NCBI GenBank assembly: GCA_964495075.1
Contig: CAZBUJ010000016.1
Span: 1-64,000 of the forward strand
Origin: JAFGJQ01 sp964495075
GTDB lineage: Bacteria > Planctomycetota > Phycisphaerae > UBA1845
DNA: 64,000 nt
Direction of reading: 5' to 3'
Shown here: piece after piece, positions 21,563 to 29,153 of the stretch
Layout: the number at the start of each line of letters is the position of its first letter
Position numbering within the stretch: position 1 is the first letter of the stretch
The notes under the pieces: generated by a model
Database searches by the model: none
The model's input: only the letters and a program-made list of their open reading frames with translations
What the model was told of the DNA's origin: nothing
Position numbers and translations under genes: made by a program

Positions 21563-21871
21563 ATGAAAATTCAGCTCGGGCCGAGCACGATCCACGGGAC
21601 GGGCGTGTTCGCCAAGACGATGATACAGGCCGGGGAACGCATCGGCCGTTTTCGCGGACGGCGCACCGAGGAGGACGGCTGCCACGTGCTCTGGGTGTGG
21701 ACCGAAGACGGCTGGCGCGGGTACGAAGGAACCGGACGCCTGCGGTTCCTCAACCACCAGGACCCACCCAACAGCGAGTTCTACGGCCTCGACCTCTACG
21801 CCACCCGCACGGTCGCCGCGGGCGAGGAAATCACGATCCACTACGGGCCGGACCTGGCGGACGTGGCTTGA
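21563..21871 (+). CDS. Small SET-domain protein (lysine methyltransferase family)
   Basis: SET-domain proteins transfer methyl groups from S-adenosylmethionine to protein lysines. This 102-residue protein is almost only a SET core. It has the N-terminal motif STIHGTGVFAKTMIQAGERI (GxGxFA type), the pseudoknot motif RFLNHQDPPNSEF (RFxNHxxxPN) and the C-terminal GEEITIHYG with the catalytic-type Tyr. No pre-SET or post-SET cysteines are present. GGAGCAAG lies just before the ATG at 21563. It is encoded 195 bp after ppdK, whose product carries a lysine-rich histone-like tail, and the two are on the same strand. That tail is an obvious candidate substrate, by analogy with the chlamydial SET protein that methylates histone-like Hc1; the link here is inference. 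The protein is short even for bacterial SET proteins, so activity needs proof. Confidence 0.85.
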   Translation: MKIQLGPSTIHGTGVFAKTMIQAGERIGRFRGRRTEEDGCHVLWVWTEDGWRGYEGTGRLRFLNHQDPPNSEFYGLDLYATRTVAAGEEITIHYGPDLADVA

Positions 21872-22067
21872 TTCGCGGCCCCCGCCGTGAATCATGAACG
21901 TATTGCCGATTACCAATGGCCAGCGGCATGGCTCGTTCCGAGCGCGGCGCGCTCGGCGTGCGCATTGATGTCCCTCGGATTCGGCAGGCGGCCTGCTCGG
22001 TTGGCGAGTGGTTTGTTTCTCGGGTAAGCTGATCCGGTGAATCCGATGGAGCCGGGGGAAAATCGCC

Positions 22068-23720
22068 ATGAGAAGTGAACTGCGTTTGTTGGTCGGGGCG
22101 GTTGCGGTGGGTCTGGAGATCACCGCGCCGGGCCGGGCTTGCACGAACCTGCTGGTGACGCGCGGCGCATCCGCGGACGGTGGCGTGATGATCACCTATA
22201 CCTGCGACGGTGAGTTTCACCCGCGGTTGCAATACACGCCCGCCGCCGATCACGAACCGGGCGCGATGCTCGAAATCAAACACTGGGACGGGCGGACGTA
22301 CGGCCGCATTCCGCAGGTGCCGCACACGTTCGCCGTGGTCGGATTGATGAATGAACATCAACTGGCCATCAGTGAAACGACGTTCGGCGGGCGGGAGGAG
22401 TTGTATAACCCCAAGGGCGTTCTGCACTACTGGGATCTCATGAAACTCGCTTTGCAGCGGGCCCGAACCGCCCGCGAGGCTATCGACGTCATCACCACCC
22501 TCGTCGCCCGGCACGGGTACCGGTCGCCGGGCGAATCGATGTCGATCGCCGACCCGAACGAAGCGTGGATCCTCGAGATCATCGGCCCGGGTGACGGCGG
22601 CCAGGGCGCCCACTGGGTCGCGGTGCGCATCCCTGACGGGTACATCGCATGCCACGCCAACAAGGCCCGCATCGGCACGTTCCCGCTTGACGATCCGGAC
22701 AACTGCGTCTACTCGCCGAACGTGATCTCGTTCGCCATCGAAAAAGGGTACCACGATCCGGCGTCCGGTGCACCGTTTCGCTACTGCGACGCCTACTGCC
22801 CGGCCACCCCGCGCAATCGCCGGTATGCATCCACGCGGGTGTGGAGCCTGTTCCGGCGAGCGGCGCCGTCGCTGGACCTTTCACCGGATTACCATCGGGG
22901 CGTCGAGGGTGCGGCCCCCTACCCGTTATGGATCAAGCCGGACCGCAAGCTGTCGCTGGCCGACGTGTTCGCACTGATGCGCGACCACTACGAGGGAACG
23001 GACTACGACATGCGGCGCGGCCTGGACGCGGGGCCGTATGGCACGCCGGTCCGAAACCGGCCGATTGCGTGGAAGGTCGACGATGAACAAGACGACGAAC
23101 TACACGTGTGGGAGCGTCCGATCTCGACCCAGCAGACGGGGTTCACCTTCGTATCGCAGTCTCGCTCGTGGCTGCCGGACCCGATCGGCGGCGTGTACTG
23201 GTACGGCGTCGACGACACCTATACGACCTGCTACGTTCCGCTCTACTGTGGGATCAACGCGGTTCCCAAGGCGTTTACCGTCGGCAGCCTGGACAGGTTC
23301 ACGTGGGATTCGGCCTGGTGGGTGTTCAACTTCGTCGCCAATCATGCCAATCTCCGGTACGCCGACATGGTGCAGGACATCCAGGCGGTGCAGCGCGACC
23401 TGGAGGGCACGTTCATGGCATTGCAGCCCGCGGTCGAGAAGACGGCCGTCGAGTTACACGGATCGAATCCGTCATTGGCCCGGCGGTACCTGACGGACTA
23501 CTGCGTGTCACACGCGGAGCTGGTGGTCAAACGATGGCGCGAGTTGGGCGAGCACCTCGTGCAGAAGTACAACGACGGGTACGTGCAGGACGCGAAAGGC
23601 AGCCCGCAGGAACGGGGCTACTCGCCGACATGGCTTGAGAGGGTGCTCAAGGACCGCCCCAACCAGTTCCGCCTGCCGCAGAAACCCGACGACGTCCCCG
23701 AATCGAAGCTGGTGGACTGA
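22068..23720 (+). CDS. Secreted C69-family dipeptidase
   Basis: Predicted N-terminal-nucleophile peptidase of family C69 (PepD/secernin type), which cleaves dipeptides. The signal-like N-terminus ends at ...APGRA and is followed by Cys25 in ACTNLLVTRGAS, the position of the catalytic cysteine exposed after processing. Other family features are GVMITYTCDGEFHPRL, GLMNEHQLAISETTFGGREEL and SIADPNEAWILEIIGPG. The 550 residues are a normal length for the secreted members. A GGGGGAA ribosome site lies before the ATG at 22068. The gene stands alone between the SET gene and an insertion sequence that begins 21 bp after its stop. Confidence 0.88.
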   Translation: MRSELRLLVGAVAVGLEITAPGRACTNLLVTRGASADGGVMITYTCDGEFHPRLQYTPAADHEPGAMLEIKHWDGRTYGRIPQVPHTFAVVGLMNEHQLAISETTFGGREELYNPKGVLHYWDLMKLALQRARTAREAIDVITTLVARHGYRSPGESMSIADPNEAWILEIIGPGDGGQGAHWVAVRIPDGYIACHANKARIGTFPLDDPDNCVYSPNVISFAIEKGYHDPASGAPFRYCDAYCPATPRNRRYASTRVWSLFRRAAPSLDLSPDYHRGVEGAAPYPLWIKPDRKLSLADVFALMRDHYEGTDYDMRRGLDAGPYGTPVRNRPIAWKVDDEQDDELHVWERPISTQQTGFTFVSQSRSWLPDPIGGVYWYGVDDTYTTCYVPLYCGINAVPKAFTVGSLDRFTWDSAWWVFNFVANHANLRYADMVQDIQAVQRDLEGTFMALQPAVEKTAVELHGSNPSLARRYLTDYCVSHAELVVKRWRELGEHLVQKYNDGYVQDAKGSPQERGYSPTWLERVLKDRPNQFRLPQKPDDVPESKLVD

Positions 23721-23741
23721 AGAATTACTAATTGCGAATTA

Positions 23742-25083
23742 CTCAAAGTGACCGATTTTAGGCAGCCAGGAGCCGCTGAATTCGTTTAATCACAGGTTTA
23801 TCGCTGCTGCGCTTCACGACTTCGTTCACGGCTTCGCGCCACAACTCCTGCCGGAGGTCCTGCTTGAGCTGGCGAATCGAGGGAGGCCGCAGCATGGTGT
23901 CATTCGGTGGATCGCCTTGTGCACGCTGGCGCGTCAGCCCCAGGTGGGTCAGGCAGGCGTAGGCGACGTCCACGAGGTGCAGGTGTCTAACCACAGCTCG
24001 GTACCGCTTGCAGCGGTAAGCGCCCAGCCCCAGTTGCTGCTTTTCATCCTTGATCAGCAGTTCAATCGACCAACGGTAGGCGTACTGCGCGATCACCTTC
24101 CTGGCAGACCGCTTGAGATCATCGGTCACGATGGCCAACGTCTTCGATTCGCCCCGGCGGCGCGAGAACACGACCTTGACATCCCCCACCTTCTTGAGCG
24201 ATCCAACCCGCTCCGCCACGCGGTAGTGCTGGACGCGGGATCGTCCGGCCATCCGCATCCCCCGGCCCGACCGGCGCAGCACGTTGGGGCCGTATGTTTT
24301 CAACGCGTGACTCTGCCGGCCGACCCAGAGAGACCGGTTGGCCTTGGCCACACTGATAAAATGCCACCCCCGGGCCTGGACCGCCTGGACCACACAGGGA
24401 CACAGATACCACGAATCGAACAGCACGGTGACGTCATACCCCGGCAGGTTCGCGTCCCGGATGGCCTGGGCCGCCAACGCGCTGAGCTTGACGAAGGGAA
24501 GCTTGAGCTTGGCGGCCAAGTCCTTCTTGACGTAGACGCAGGAGCCCCAGGGAATCGTGACCCCGCGATAGAGCAGGCAGACCTTGAGAATGGTGTGCCC
24601 GTCGCCGTACGTGCCGGTGGCCGCATGATACAGTCGGCCCACCCCGTCCATTTTCTTCGCCCGCTTGAGGACCTGGGTGTCATCGATCACGAAGTACAGG
24701 GGCTCGCCCTTGTGGTGCAGCCGCTTCAGCGTGTCCAGGGCGATGGCTTGGAGCACGGCGGATTCGTCCCACGCGCTACGCCACAGGAACTCGCCGTCAT
24801 TGGTCCGGTGGGGGTGGTTGCGCAAGAGGCGGTTCAGCGCCCGGAGGTGGTGGTCGGAACTCACGGCCATGGCGGTGACCAACCCCCAGAAGTGGGGCCA
24901 GGCCCGGCGTGAAAAACTCTGCTTCAGGGGGCGGAAAAAGCTTGTGAAAACCTTGGGAATCTGGACGATAGTAACCATGCGGTGTTTCTCCCGGTGGTTT
25001 TGTTATACACCACTACTATCGGCTAGAAACACCGCTTTTCGTTTGCCCTCAGCTGGAGCAGAGCGTAAATCGGTCACTTTGAG
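23742..25083 (-). mobile_element. Complete insertion sequence, 1342 bp, 17-bp terminal inverted repeats
   Basis: Both ends carry the perfect 17-bp inverted repeat CTCAAAGTGACCGATTT (23742-23758; reversed at 25067-25083). The element is flanked by a 6-bp direct repeat GAATTA (23736-23741 and 25084-25089), as expected for a target-site duplication. It carries a single transposase gene whose stop codon lies within two bases of the left inverted repeat. Intact ends, duplication and open frame indicate a recent, possibly active insertion. Confidence 0.9.
23758..24978 (-). CDS. DDE transposase of the IS4/IS701-like group
   Basis: Transposase of the insertion sequence 23742-25083; 406 residues. A DDE catalytic triad can be placed: Asp in YFVIDDTQVLKRAKK (about residue 98), Asp in VTVLFDSWYLC and Glu in YRWSIELLIKDEKQQLG, the last with the Y-(2)-R-(3)-E-(6)-K spacing of the IS4 superfamily. 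The segment GVGRLYHAATGTYGDGHTILKVCLLYRGVTIPWGSCVYVK is typical of IS701-type enzymes. The triad and frame look intact. The exact family cannot be assigned by eye; the 6-bp duplication does not match the 4-bp duplication described for classic IS701. Confidence 0.88.
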   Translation of the reverse strand: MVTIVQIPKVFTSFFRPLKQSFSRRAWPHFWGLVTAMAVSSDHHLRALNRLLRNHPHRTNDGEFLWRSAWDESAVLQAIALDTLKRLHHKGEPLYFVIDDTQVLKRAKKMDGVGRLYHAATGTYGDGHTILKVCLLYRGVTIPWGSCVYVKKDLAAKLKLPFVKLSALAAQAIRDANLPGYDVTVLFDSWYLCPCVVQAVQARGWHFISVAKANRSLWVGRQSHALKTYGPNVLRRSGRGMRMAGRSRVQHYRVAERVGSLKKVGDVKVVFSRRRGESKTLAIVTDDLKRSARKVIAQYAYRWSIELLIKDEKQQLGLGAYRCKRYRAVVRHLHLVDVAYACLTHLGLTRQRAQGDPPNDTMLRPPSIRQLKQDLRQELWREAVNEVVKRSSDKPVIKRIQRLLAA

Positions 25084-25102
25084 GAATTACTAATTACAAA
25101 TG

Positions 25103-25409
25103 AGGCGTCACGCATGGAACGCTACTGGCGAGGCGCGAGCCTTACGGGCAGCGGTCACGATGCGTGGGTGTGCGTGCCGTGGAATCGTGGGCTAACCACG
25201 ATTCTGGTCTGCACCCTCCCTGTGCCCCTCCGCTCGCGATGCCCCACCTGTAATCAGTACGACAACGCTAGTTTCGTCTCGGATCGCCGCTGGCGCCAGC
25301 GAGAACGCATTTGTGCAACAGGGCCGACCGGCGTTCGCGAGCTGCAAAGCGAATTGTAGCGCTGTCAAATTAGTAATTAGTAATTCGTCATTAGTAATTG
25401 GACTGGCCC
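25103..25409. other. Intergenic region with AT-rich repeat at its left-facing end
   Basis: No credible gene is seen between the insertion sequence and the end of pepD. The only structure is the AT-rich repeat at 25367-25401, close to the pepD stop. Confidence 0.5.
25367..25401 (+). repeat. AT-rich dispersed repeat (TAATTAGTAATT family)
   Basis: The stretch is built from tandem TTAGTAATT units and lies 8 bp after the stop side of pepD. It belongs to the same family as the repeats at 23722-25102 and 52673-52703. Its composition contrasts sharply with the GC-rich surroundings. Confidence 0.75.
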
Positions 25410-26909
25410 TCATCCCCTCGCCAGTTCGCTCAGCACCGCGGTCAGGTACTTCCACGACTTCTGCACCGACTTGACGTAGACCCGTTCGTCCGGGCTGTGG
25501 GCGCCTTCGATGCGGGGGCCGAAGCTGACCATGTCCATCCCGCCGCCGACGCGTTCGCCGAGCAGGCCGCACTCCAGGCCGGCGTGGATGGCGGTCACGT
25601 TGGGCGTTTCGCCGAACAGTTCCTCGTACACGCGCCGGCACGTGGCGAGCGTCGGCGAATCGACGTTCGGCCGCCAGCCGGGATACTCGTTGCCTGACTG
25701 AACCGCCGCCGACGCGAGTCGCCCCGCGGCCGTGACCTGCCGCACCGCCGATTGCAACTGCGACGCCGACGAGCTGCGCGCCAGGCATTCCACCGTGATC
25801 CGGACCGCGCCCGCCGCCTCGGAGGCGGCCTTCAGTGTCGCCACGTTGTTCGACGTCTCAATCAAGCCGGGGATATCCGGCACGACGGCGAGCACGCCGC
25901 TCGGCAGCGCGGCGACCGTGTGCAGCAACCGCTGCGTATCGGCGTGCGAGATCGCGGACGGCCGGTCGTCGGGTTGCCCGCGTTCCACGCGAATCGTGCA
26001 GTGCGCCTCCTTCTGTTCGCGCACCACCTCCGCCTGCACCGCCGCCGCGGCGCGAGAGAGGATACCGGTGATCCCGGCCGGCCCGGCCACGCTGGCCTGC
26101 GCTTCGCGCGGGATCGCATTGCGAAGACTCCCGCCCTCGATCGCCGTGAGTTGAAGCTGGCCCTCCGGCACGCCGGCCAGCATGCGAACCAGGAGCTTGA
26201 TCGCGTTGCCGCGATTCAAGTGGATGTCGCAACCGGAGTGCCCCCCCTTCAGCCCCGCCACCGTCACCCGGCAGCACTCCGCGCCGGCCGGCACCGGTCC
26301 CGTCGCGAACGACCATGTCAAGGTCGTGTCACAGCCACCGGCGCAGCCGATGTAGATCACGTCGTCTTCCTCGGAGTCGAGGTTGAGCAGGCGGCGGCCT
26401 TTCAGCAGATCAGCCGGCAGCGCCTTGGCTCCCGTCATGCCCGCCTCTTCGTCCACCGTGCACAGCAGCTCGAGCGGCCCATGCGTGACGTCCGGCGACA
26501 CGGCGGCCGCCATCGCCATGGCCACGCCGATCCCGTTGTCGGCCCCGAGCGTCGTGCCGTCGGCCCGCACGATCTGCTCACCGGCCGCATCCGTGTCGAT
26601 GATCAGGCGGATGGGGTCGTTGTCGAAGTCGTGCCGCGTGCCGGAGTTCTTCTCGCAGACCATGTCGAGGTGGCCTTGCAGCACGGTCACCGGCGCCTGC
26701 TGGCAACCGGGCGTAGCGGGCACATCGATCACGATGTTCCCCGCCGCGTCCTCGCGAACACCGAAGCCGTGCTCCTCGGCCACCGCCCGTATATGGGCGC
26801 GGATGCGCTGCTCCTTCTTGGACGGGCGGGGGACGGCCGCCATGCCGGCGAACAACCGCCAGACCGGCGCGGGCTCGAGGGATTCAATGGAGTCGGTCGA
26901 TGGCGTCAT
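25410..26909 (-). CDS. pepD: Xaa-His dipeptidase PepD (peptidase family M20C)
   Basis: Cytosolic metallo-aminoacyl-histidine dipeptidase that hydrolyses carnosine-type and other dipeptides. The 499 residues match the family (about 485). Metal-site motifs are visible: LQGHLDMVCEKN with the first His, GTTLGADNGIGVAMAMA with the bridging Asp, TVDEEAGMTGA with the catalytic and ligand Glu pair, and LLNLDSEEDDVIYIGCAGG. The C-terminal HAGLECGLLGER...DMVSFGP provides a further conserved histidine region, absent frameshifts. The gene is on the minus strand; the small thioredoxin-like gene lies 81 bp upstream on the same strand and may be cotranscribed. Confidence 0.95.
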   Translation of the reverse strand: MTPSTDSIESLEPAPVWRLFAGMAAVPRPSKKEQRIRAHIRAVAEEHGFGVREDAAGNIVIDVPATPGCQQAPVTVLQGHLDMVCEKNSGTRHDFDNDPIRLIIDTDAAGEQIVRADGTTLGADNGIGVAMAMAAAVSPDVTHGPLELLCTVDEEAGMTGAKALPADLLKGRRLLNLDSEEDDVIYIGCAGGCDTTLTWSFATGPVPAGAECCRVTVAGLKGGHSGCDIHLNRGNAIKLLVRMLAGVPEGQLQLTAIEGGSLRNAIPREAQASVAGPAGITGILSRAAAAVQAEVVREQKEAHCTIRVERGQPDDRPSAISHADTQRLLHTVAALPSGVLAVVPDIPGLIETSNNVATLKAASEAAGAVRITVECLARSSSASQLQSAVRQVTAAGRLASAAVQSGNEYPGWRPNVDSPTLATCRRVYEELFGETPNVTAIHAGLECGLLGERVGGGMDMVSFGPRIEGAHSPDERVYVKSVQKSWKYLTAVLSELARG

Positions 26910-26990
26910 CGGTGGTCACCTTTCTCCCCGGCGAGGGCTGGTTCGCGGAACAGTGGGATGGTCCGGGCCAACTCCGGCCGGCGTCGTCGT

Positions 26991-27455
26991 CTACTCGTTG
27001 AAGAACTTCTTGAGCGGCGGGGCCATGTTCTTGGGGATATTCTCGGCCCACGCCCCGCCGTCGATGCGAGCCACCGGCTTGCCGTCGCCGTCCAGCCGGA
27101 AGAAGGCCGGGACGGGGATCGCCTGCATGCCCGCGTCCGCGAAATGCGGCTTCCAGGCGTCATGGTCCAGGTGAATGACGTACGTGCCGTCGAACGCGTC
27201 CTTCATGAGCGGATCGTCCATGCTGGCCTTCAGCTGCCGGCACGGCGCGCACCACGTGGCCGTGACCTCCACGATCGGAATGAGCTGCCTCTCCCGGGCG
27301 TTGGCCGCCTCGGCGTTGAGCAGCGCGGGCAATGGCTGTCCGGCTTCCGGCTTCAGTTCCGTCTGGACAAAACCTCTGTGTTGGGCACAGCCGGCGCCGG
27401 CCACCAGCACGGTGCCCACCATCAGCACGGCGGCCGAAACTGCGGTCGTCTTCAA
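26991..27455 (-). CDS. Exported thioredoxin-like protein
   Basis: Thiol-disulfide protein of the thioredoxin fold acting outside the cytoplasm. It shows VEVTATWCAPCRQLKASM with a CAPC active site, preceded by a hydrophobic N-terminus (TTAVSAAVLMVGTVLVAGAGC) that could be a signal peptide or a weak lipobox ending at Cys. A cis-Pro motif appears as AIPVPAFFRL. I start at TTG 27455 because AAAGGAA lies seven bases upstream and the signal peptide begins there, giving 154 residues; the frame is open to 27545. The protein resembles DsbD-C or TlpA-like reductases, but the partner is unknown. Confidence 0.82.
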   Translation of the reverse strand: MKTTAVSAAVLMVGTVLVAGAGCAQHRGFVQTELKPEAGQPLPALLNAEAANARERQLIPIVEVTATWCAPCRQLKASMDDPLMKDAFDGTYVIHLDHDAWKPHFADAGMQAIPVPAFFRLDGDGKPVARIDGGAWAENIPKNMAPPLKKFFNE

Positions 27456-27767
27456 GGTCGATTCCTTTCGTGTCGGGGCTTGATCGCTCGCCCACGCCGA
27501 CAGCCGGCGGGTCACACGCGTAAGAATAGCCGGGGGGCGGCGCATTTCAAACCGACGGCCCCGCCCGACCCGAGGCGCGGGCCGTCATTCGGCGTGCGAT
27601 TCGCCGGCCACCCGGGAGACGGCCATCGCGGACTCGGGTCCGGCCGCGGCCGCGGGAGTGACCGTTGATTCTACCGAGCCCGGCGCAGTAGGATGCCAGC
27701 GATAGGCTTCACTCCCGGTCGCCGAGCGGCCGATCGTCTGGACCGAACCCGACGCCGGAGGACGGGC

Positions 27768-28367
27768 GTGTCCGATAAGACAGATACGCCGACCGACGCC
27801 GCGTCCCACCCCACCACCTGGGTCGAACGCCACGGCGACGCTTTGTACCGCTATGCCCTGCTGCGGGTCGGCGACGCGGACGTCGCGGAGGACCTGGTTC
27901 AGGAGAGCTTCCTGGCCGCCCTGCACGCCCGGGAGCGGTTTTCCGCCCGCTCATCGGAACGAACCTGGCTGATCGGCATTCTCAAGCGGAAGATCGTGGA
28001 TCACGTGCGGCATGCGGTGCGGGAGCGCGCGCCGGACCGCCCCGAGGAGTTCACCGGGCAGGACGACGCCTTCTTCGCCAAAAGCGGCAAATGGAAGAGC
28101 CTGCCCGGCCGGTGGGGCCGCGACCCGCGCTCCGACTCCGAGAACCGTGAATTCTGGGCGGTGATCCGCCATTGCCTGACCCTCCTGCCCTCCAAGCTGG
28201 CCGACGCCTTCCTGCTGCGCGAGCTGGACCAGATGGACGGCGACGAGGTTTGCAAGGTTCTGGATATTTCTGCGACCAATCTCTGGGCACGGCTGCACCG
28301 GGCTCGGCTGCGGTTGCAGGAATGCTTGCAGACGAACTGGTTCACTGAACGACACCGACGAAGTTGA
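27768..28367 (+). CDS. ECF-family RNA polymerase sigma factor
   Basis: Alternative sigma factor of 199 residues. Region 2 reads ALYRYALLRVGDADVAEDLVQESFLAALHARERF, the standard ECF region 2.1-2.3, followed by RTWLIGILKRKIVDHVR. Region 4 reads LLPSKLADAFLLRELDQMDGDEVCKVLDISATNLWARLHRAR, a helix-turn-helix. The insert between the regions (GRWGRDPRSDSENREFW) is typical of the subgroup often annotated sigma-70 family RpoE-like. GTG at 27768 lies five bases after GGAGGA and is the best start. The next gene, 10 bp downstream, is a zinc-type anti-sigma-like protein, so the two probably form a regulatory pair. Confidence 0.92.
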   Translation: MSDKTDTPTDAASHPTTWVERHGDALYRYALLRVGDADVAEDLVQESFLAALHARERFSARSSERTWLIGILKRKIVDHVRHAVRERAPDRPEEFTGQDDAFFAKSGKWKSLPGRWGRDPRSDSENREFWAVIRHCLTLLPSKLADAFLLRELDQMDGDEVCKVLDISATNLWARLHRARLRLQECLQTNWFTERHRRS

Positions 28368-28377
28368 GACGGCACCT

Positions 28378-28656
28378 GTGATTGAATTCCTGCGACTGCT
28401 CTTTGCCCCGTGCAGCGAGATATCCCTCCTCGCATCGACCGCACTGGACCGACCATCGACCCGCGCCCAGCGTGTCGCGGTTGCATTTCACTGCCTCTAT
28501 TGCAAAGCCTGCCGCCGGTACCGCCGCCATGTTGCGGCCCTGCGCCGGGCGGTGCGTGCCATGCTCGAATACGCGCTCGCCGATGGCACGGCCGTCGGCG
28601 CCGCCCTGTCGCTCGAAGCCCGCGAACGCATCCACCGGGCGCTCACCGAACGGTAG
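28378..28656 (+). CDS. Small zinc-type anti-sigma-factor-like protein
   Basis: A 92-residue protein starting with GTG 10 bp after the sigma factor stop. It has FHCLYCKACRRYRRHV, an H-x2/3-C-x2-C arrangement like the ZAS zinc-binding anti-sigma domain (HxxxCxxC), in which the thiols sense oxidation. No transmembrane segment is present, so it would be a soluble anti-sigma factor. The operon position strongly supports this role; direct binding to the sigma factor is inference. Confidence 0.7.
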   Translation: MIEFLRLLFAPCSEISLLASTALDRPSTRAQRVAVAFHCLYCKACRRYRRHVAALRRAVRAMLEYALADGTAVGAALSLEARERIHRALTER

Positions 28657-29153
28657 CCCGCCGTTCGCGCCGGCCGCCCGGTCATCGCGGATCCGCCCTC
28701 GACGCAAAAAACTCCCATCGGCGGCTGTCAGGAATCCGCCCCACTCGCGACTAACCTCGGACGGCGCGGCCACCGCGTCGGACTCGGGCGCCGTCGAGGA
28801 CTCGTTCTTCCGAACGACACCGGGGGGACACGATACTTCTGCCGCGTTTGTTCCCCGCCCGCGAACACCCCCGCCAGCAGTGGGGCGACTGACTCGCGTG
28901 AAAACGCGCCGGGGAGATGAGCGAACGGCCGCGCTGCGTGCGACGGGTGTTCAGGCGGGAGCAAACACGGCGGTTCAAACGAAAACGGGGATGGCGGCGT
29001 CGCTGGCCGTCGCACGCCGGAGCCGTTGGACGGAACCACTTGGGCGAGGCGGTTCGGCCGTGCGGTGCGGGGGAGCGCTGCACCCCGGGGGCCTCGACCG
29101 AGCAACCCGACGGAACAGACAGGCAATCAGGGAGGACTACTGGAGAACCAGGC
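28657..29153. other. Long leader region before the DM13-spondin gene
   Basis: No gene is supported in these 497 bp, although the downstream frame stays open for about 240 bp of arginine-rich translation without a good start. The region lies between the sigma/anti-sigma pair and the DM13-spondin gene on the same strand and could hold a promoter read by that sigma factor; I see no clear box pair. Confidence 0.4.

Larger units (their letters stand above)
23722..25102. repeat. AT-rich dispersed repeat, split by an insertion sequence
   Basis: The bases flanking the insertion sequence (23722-23741 and 25084-25102) join, once one copy of the GAATTA target duplication is removed, into a roughly 33-bp AT-rich repeat of alternating AATTACTAATT units. 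Its reverse strand starts CATTTGTAATTAGTAATT, which occurs again at 52671-52688, and a close relative lies at 25367-25401. The feature spans the inserted element. Confidence 0.75.

Noticed and set aside
28657..29153. N-terminal extension of the DM13-spondin protein
   Set aside because: The frame is open, but the translation is arginine-rich, with no plausible start and a clear signal peptide begins at 29154.
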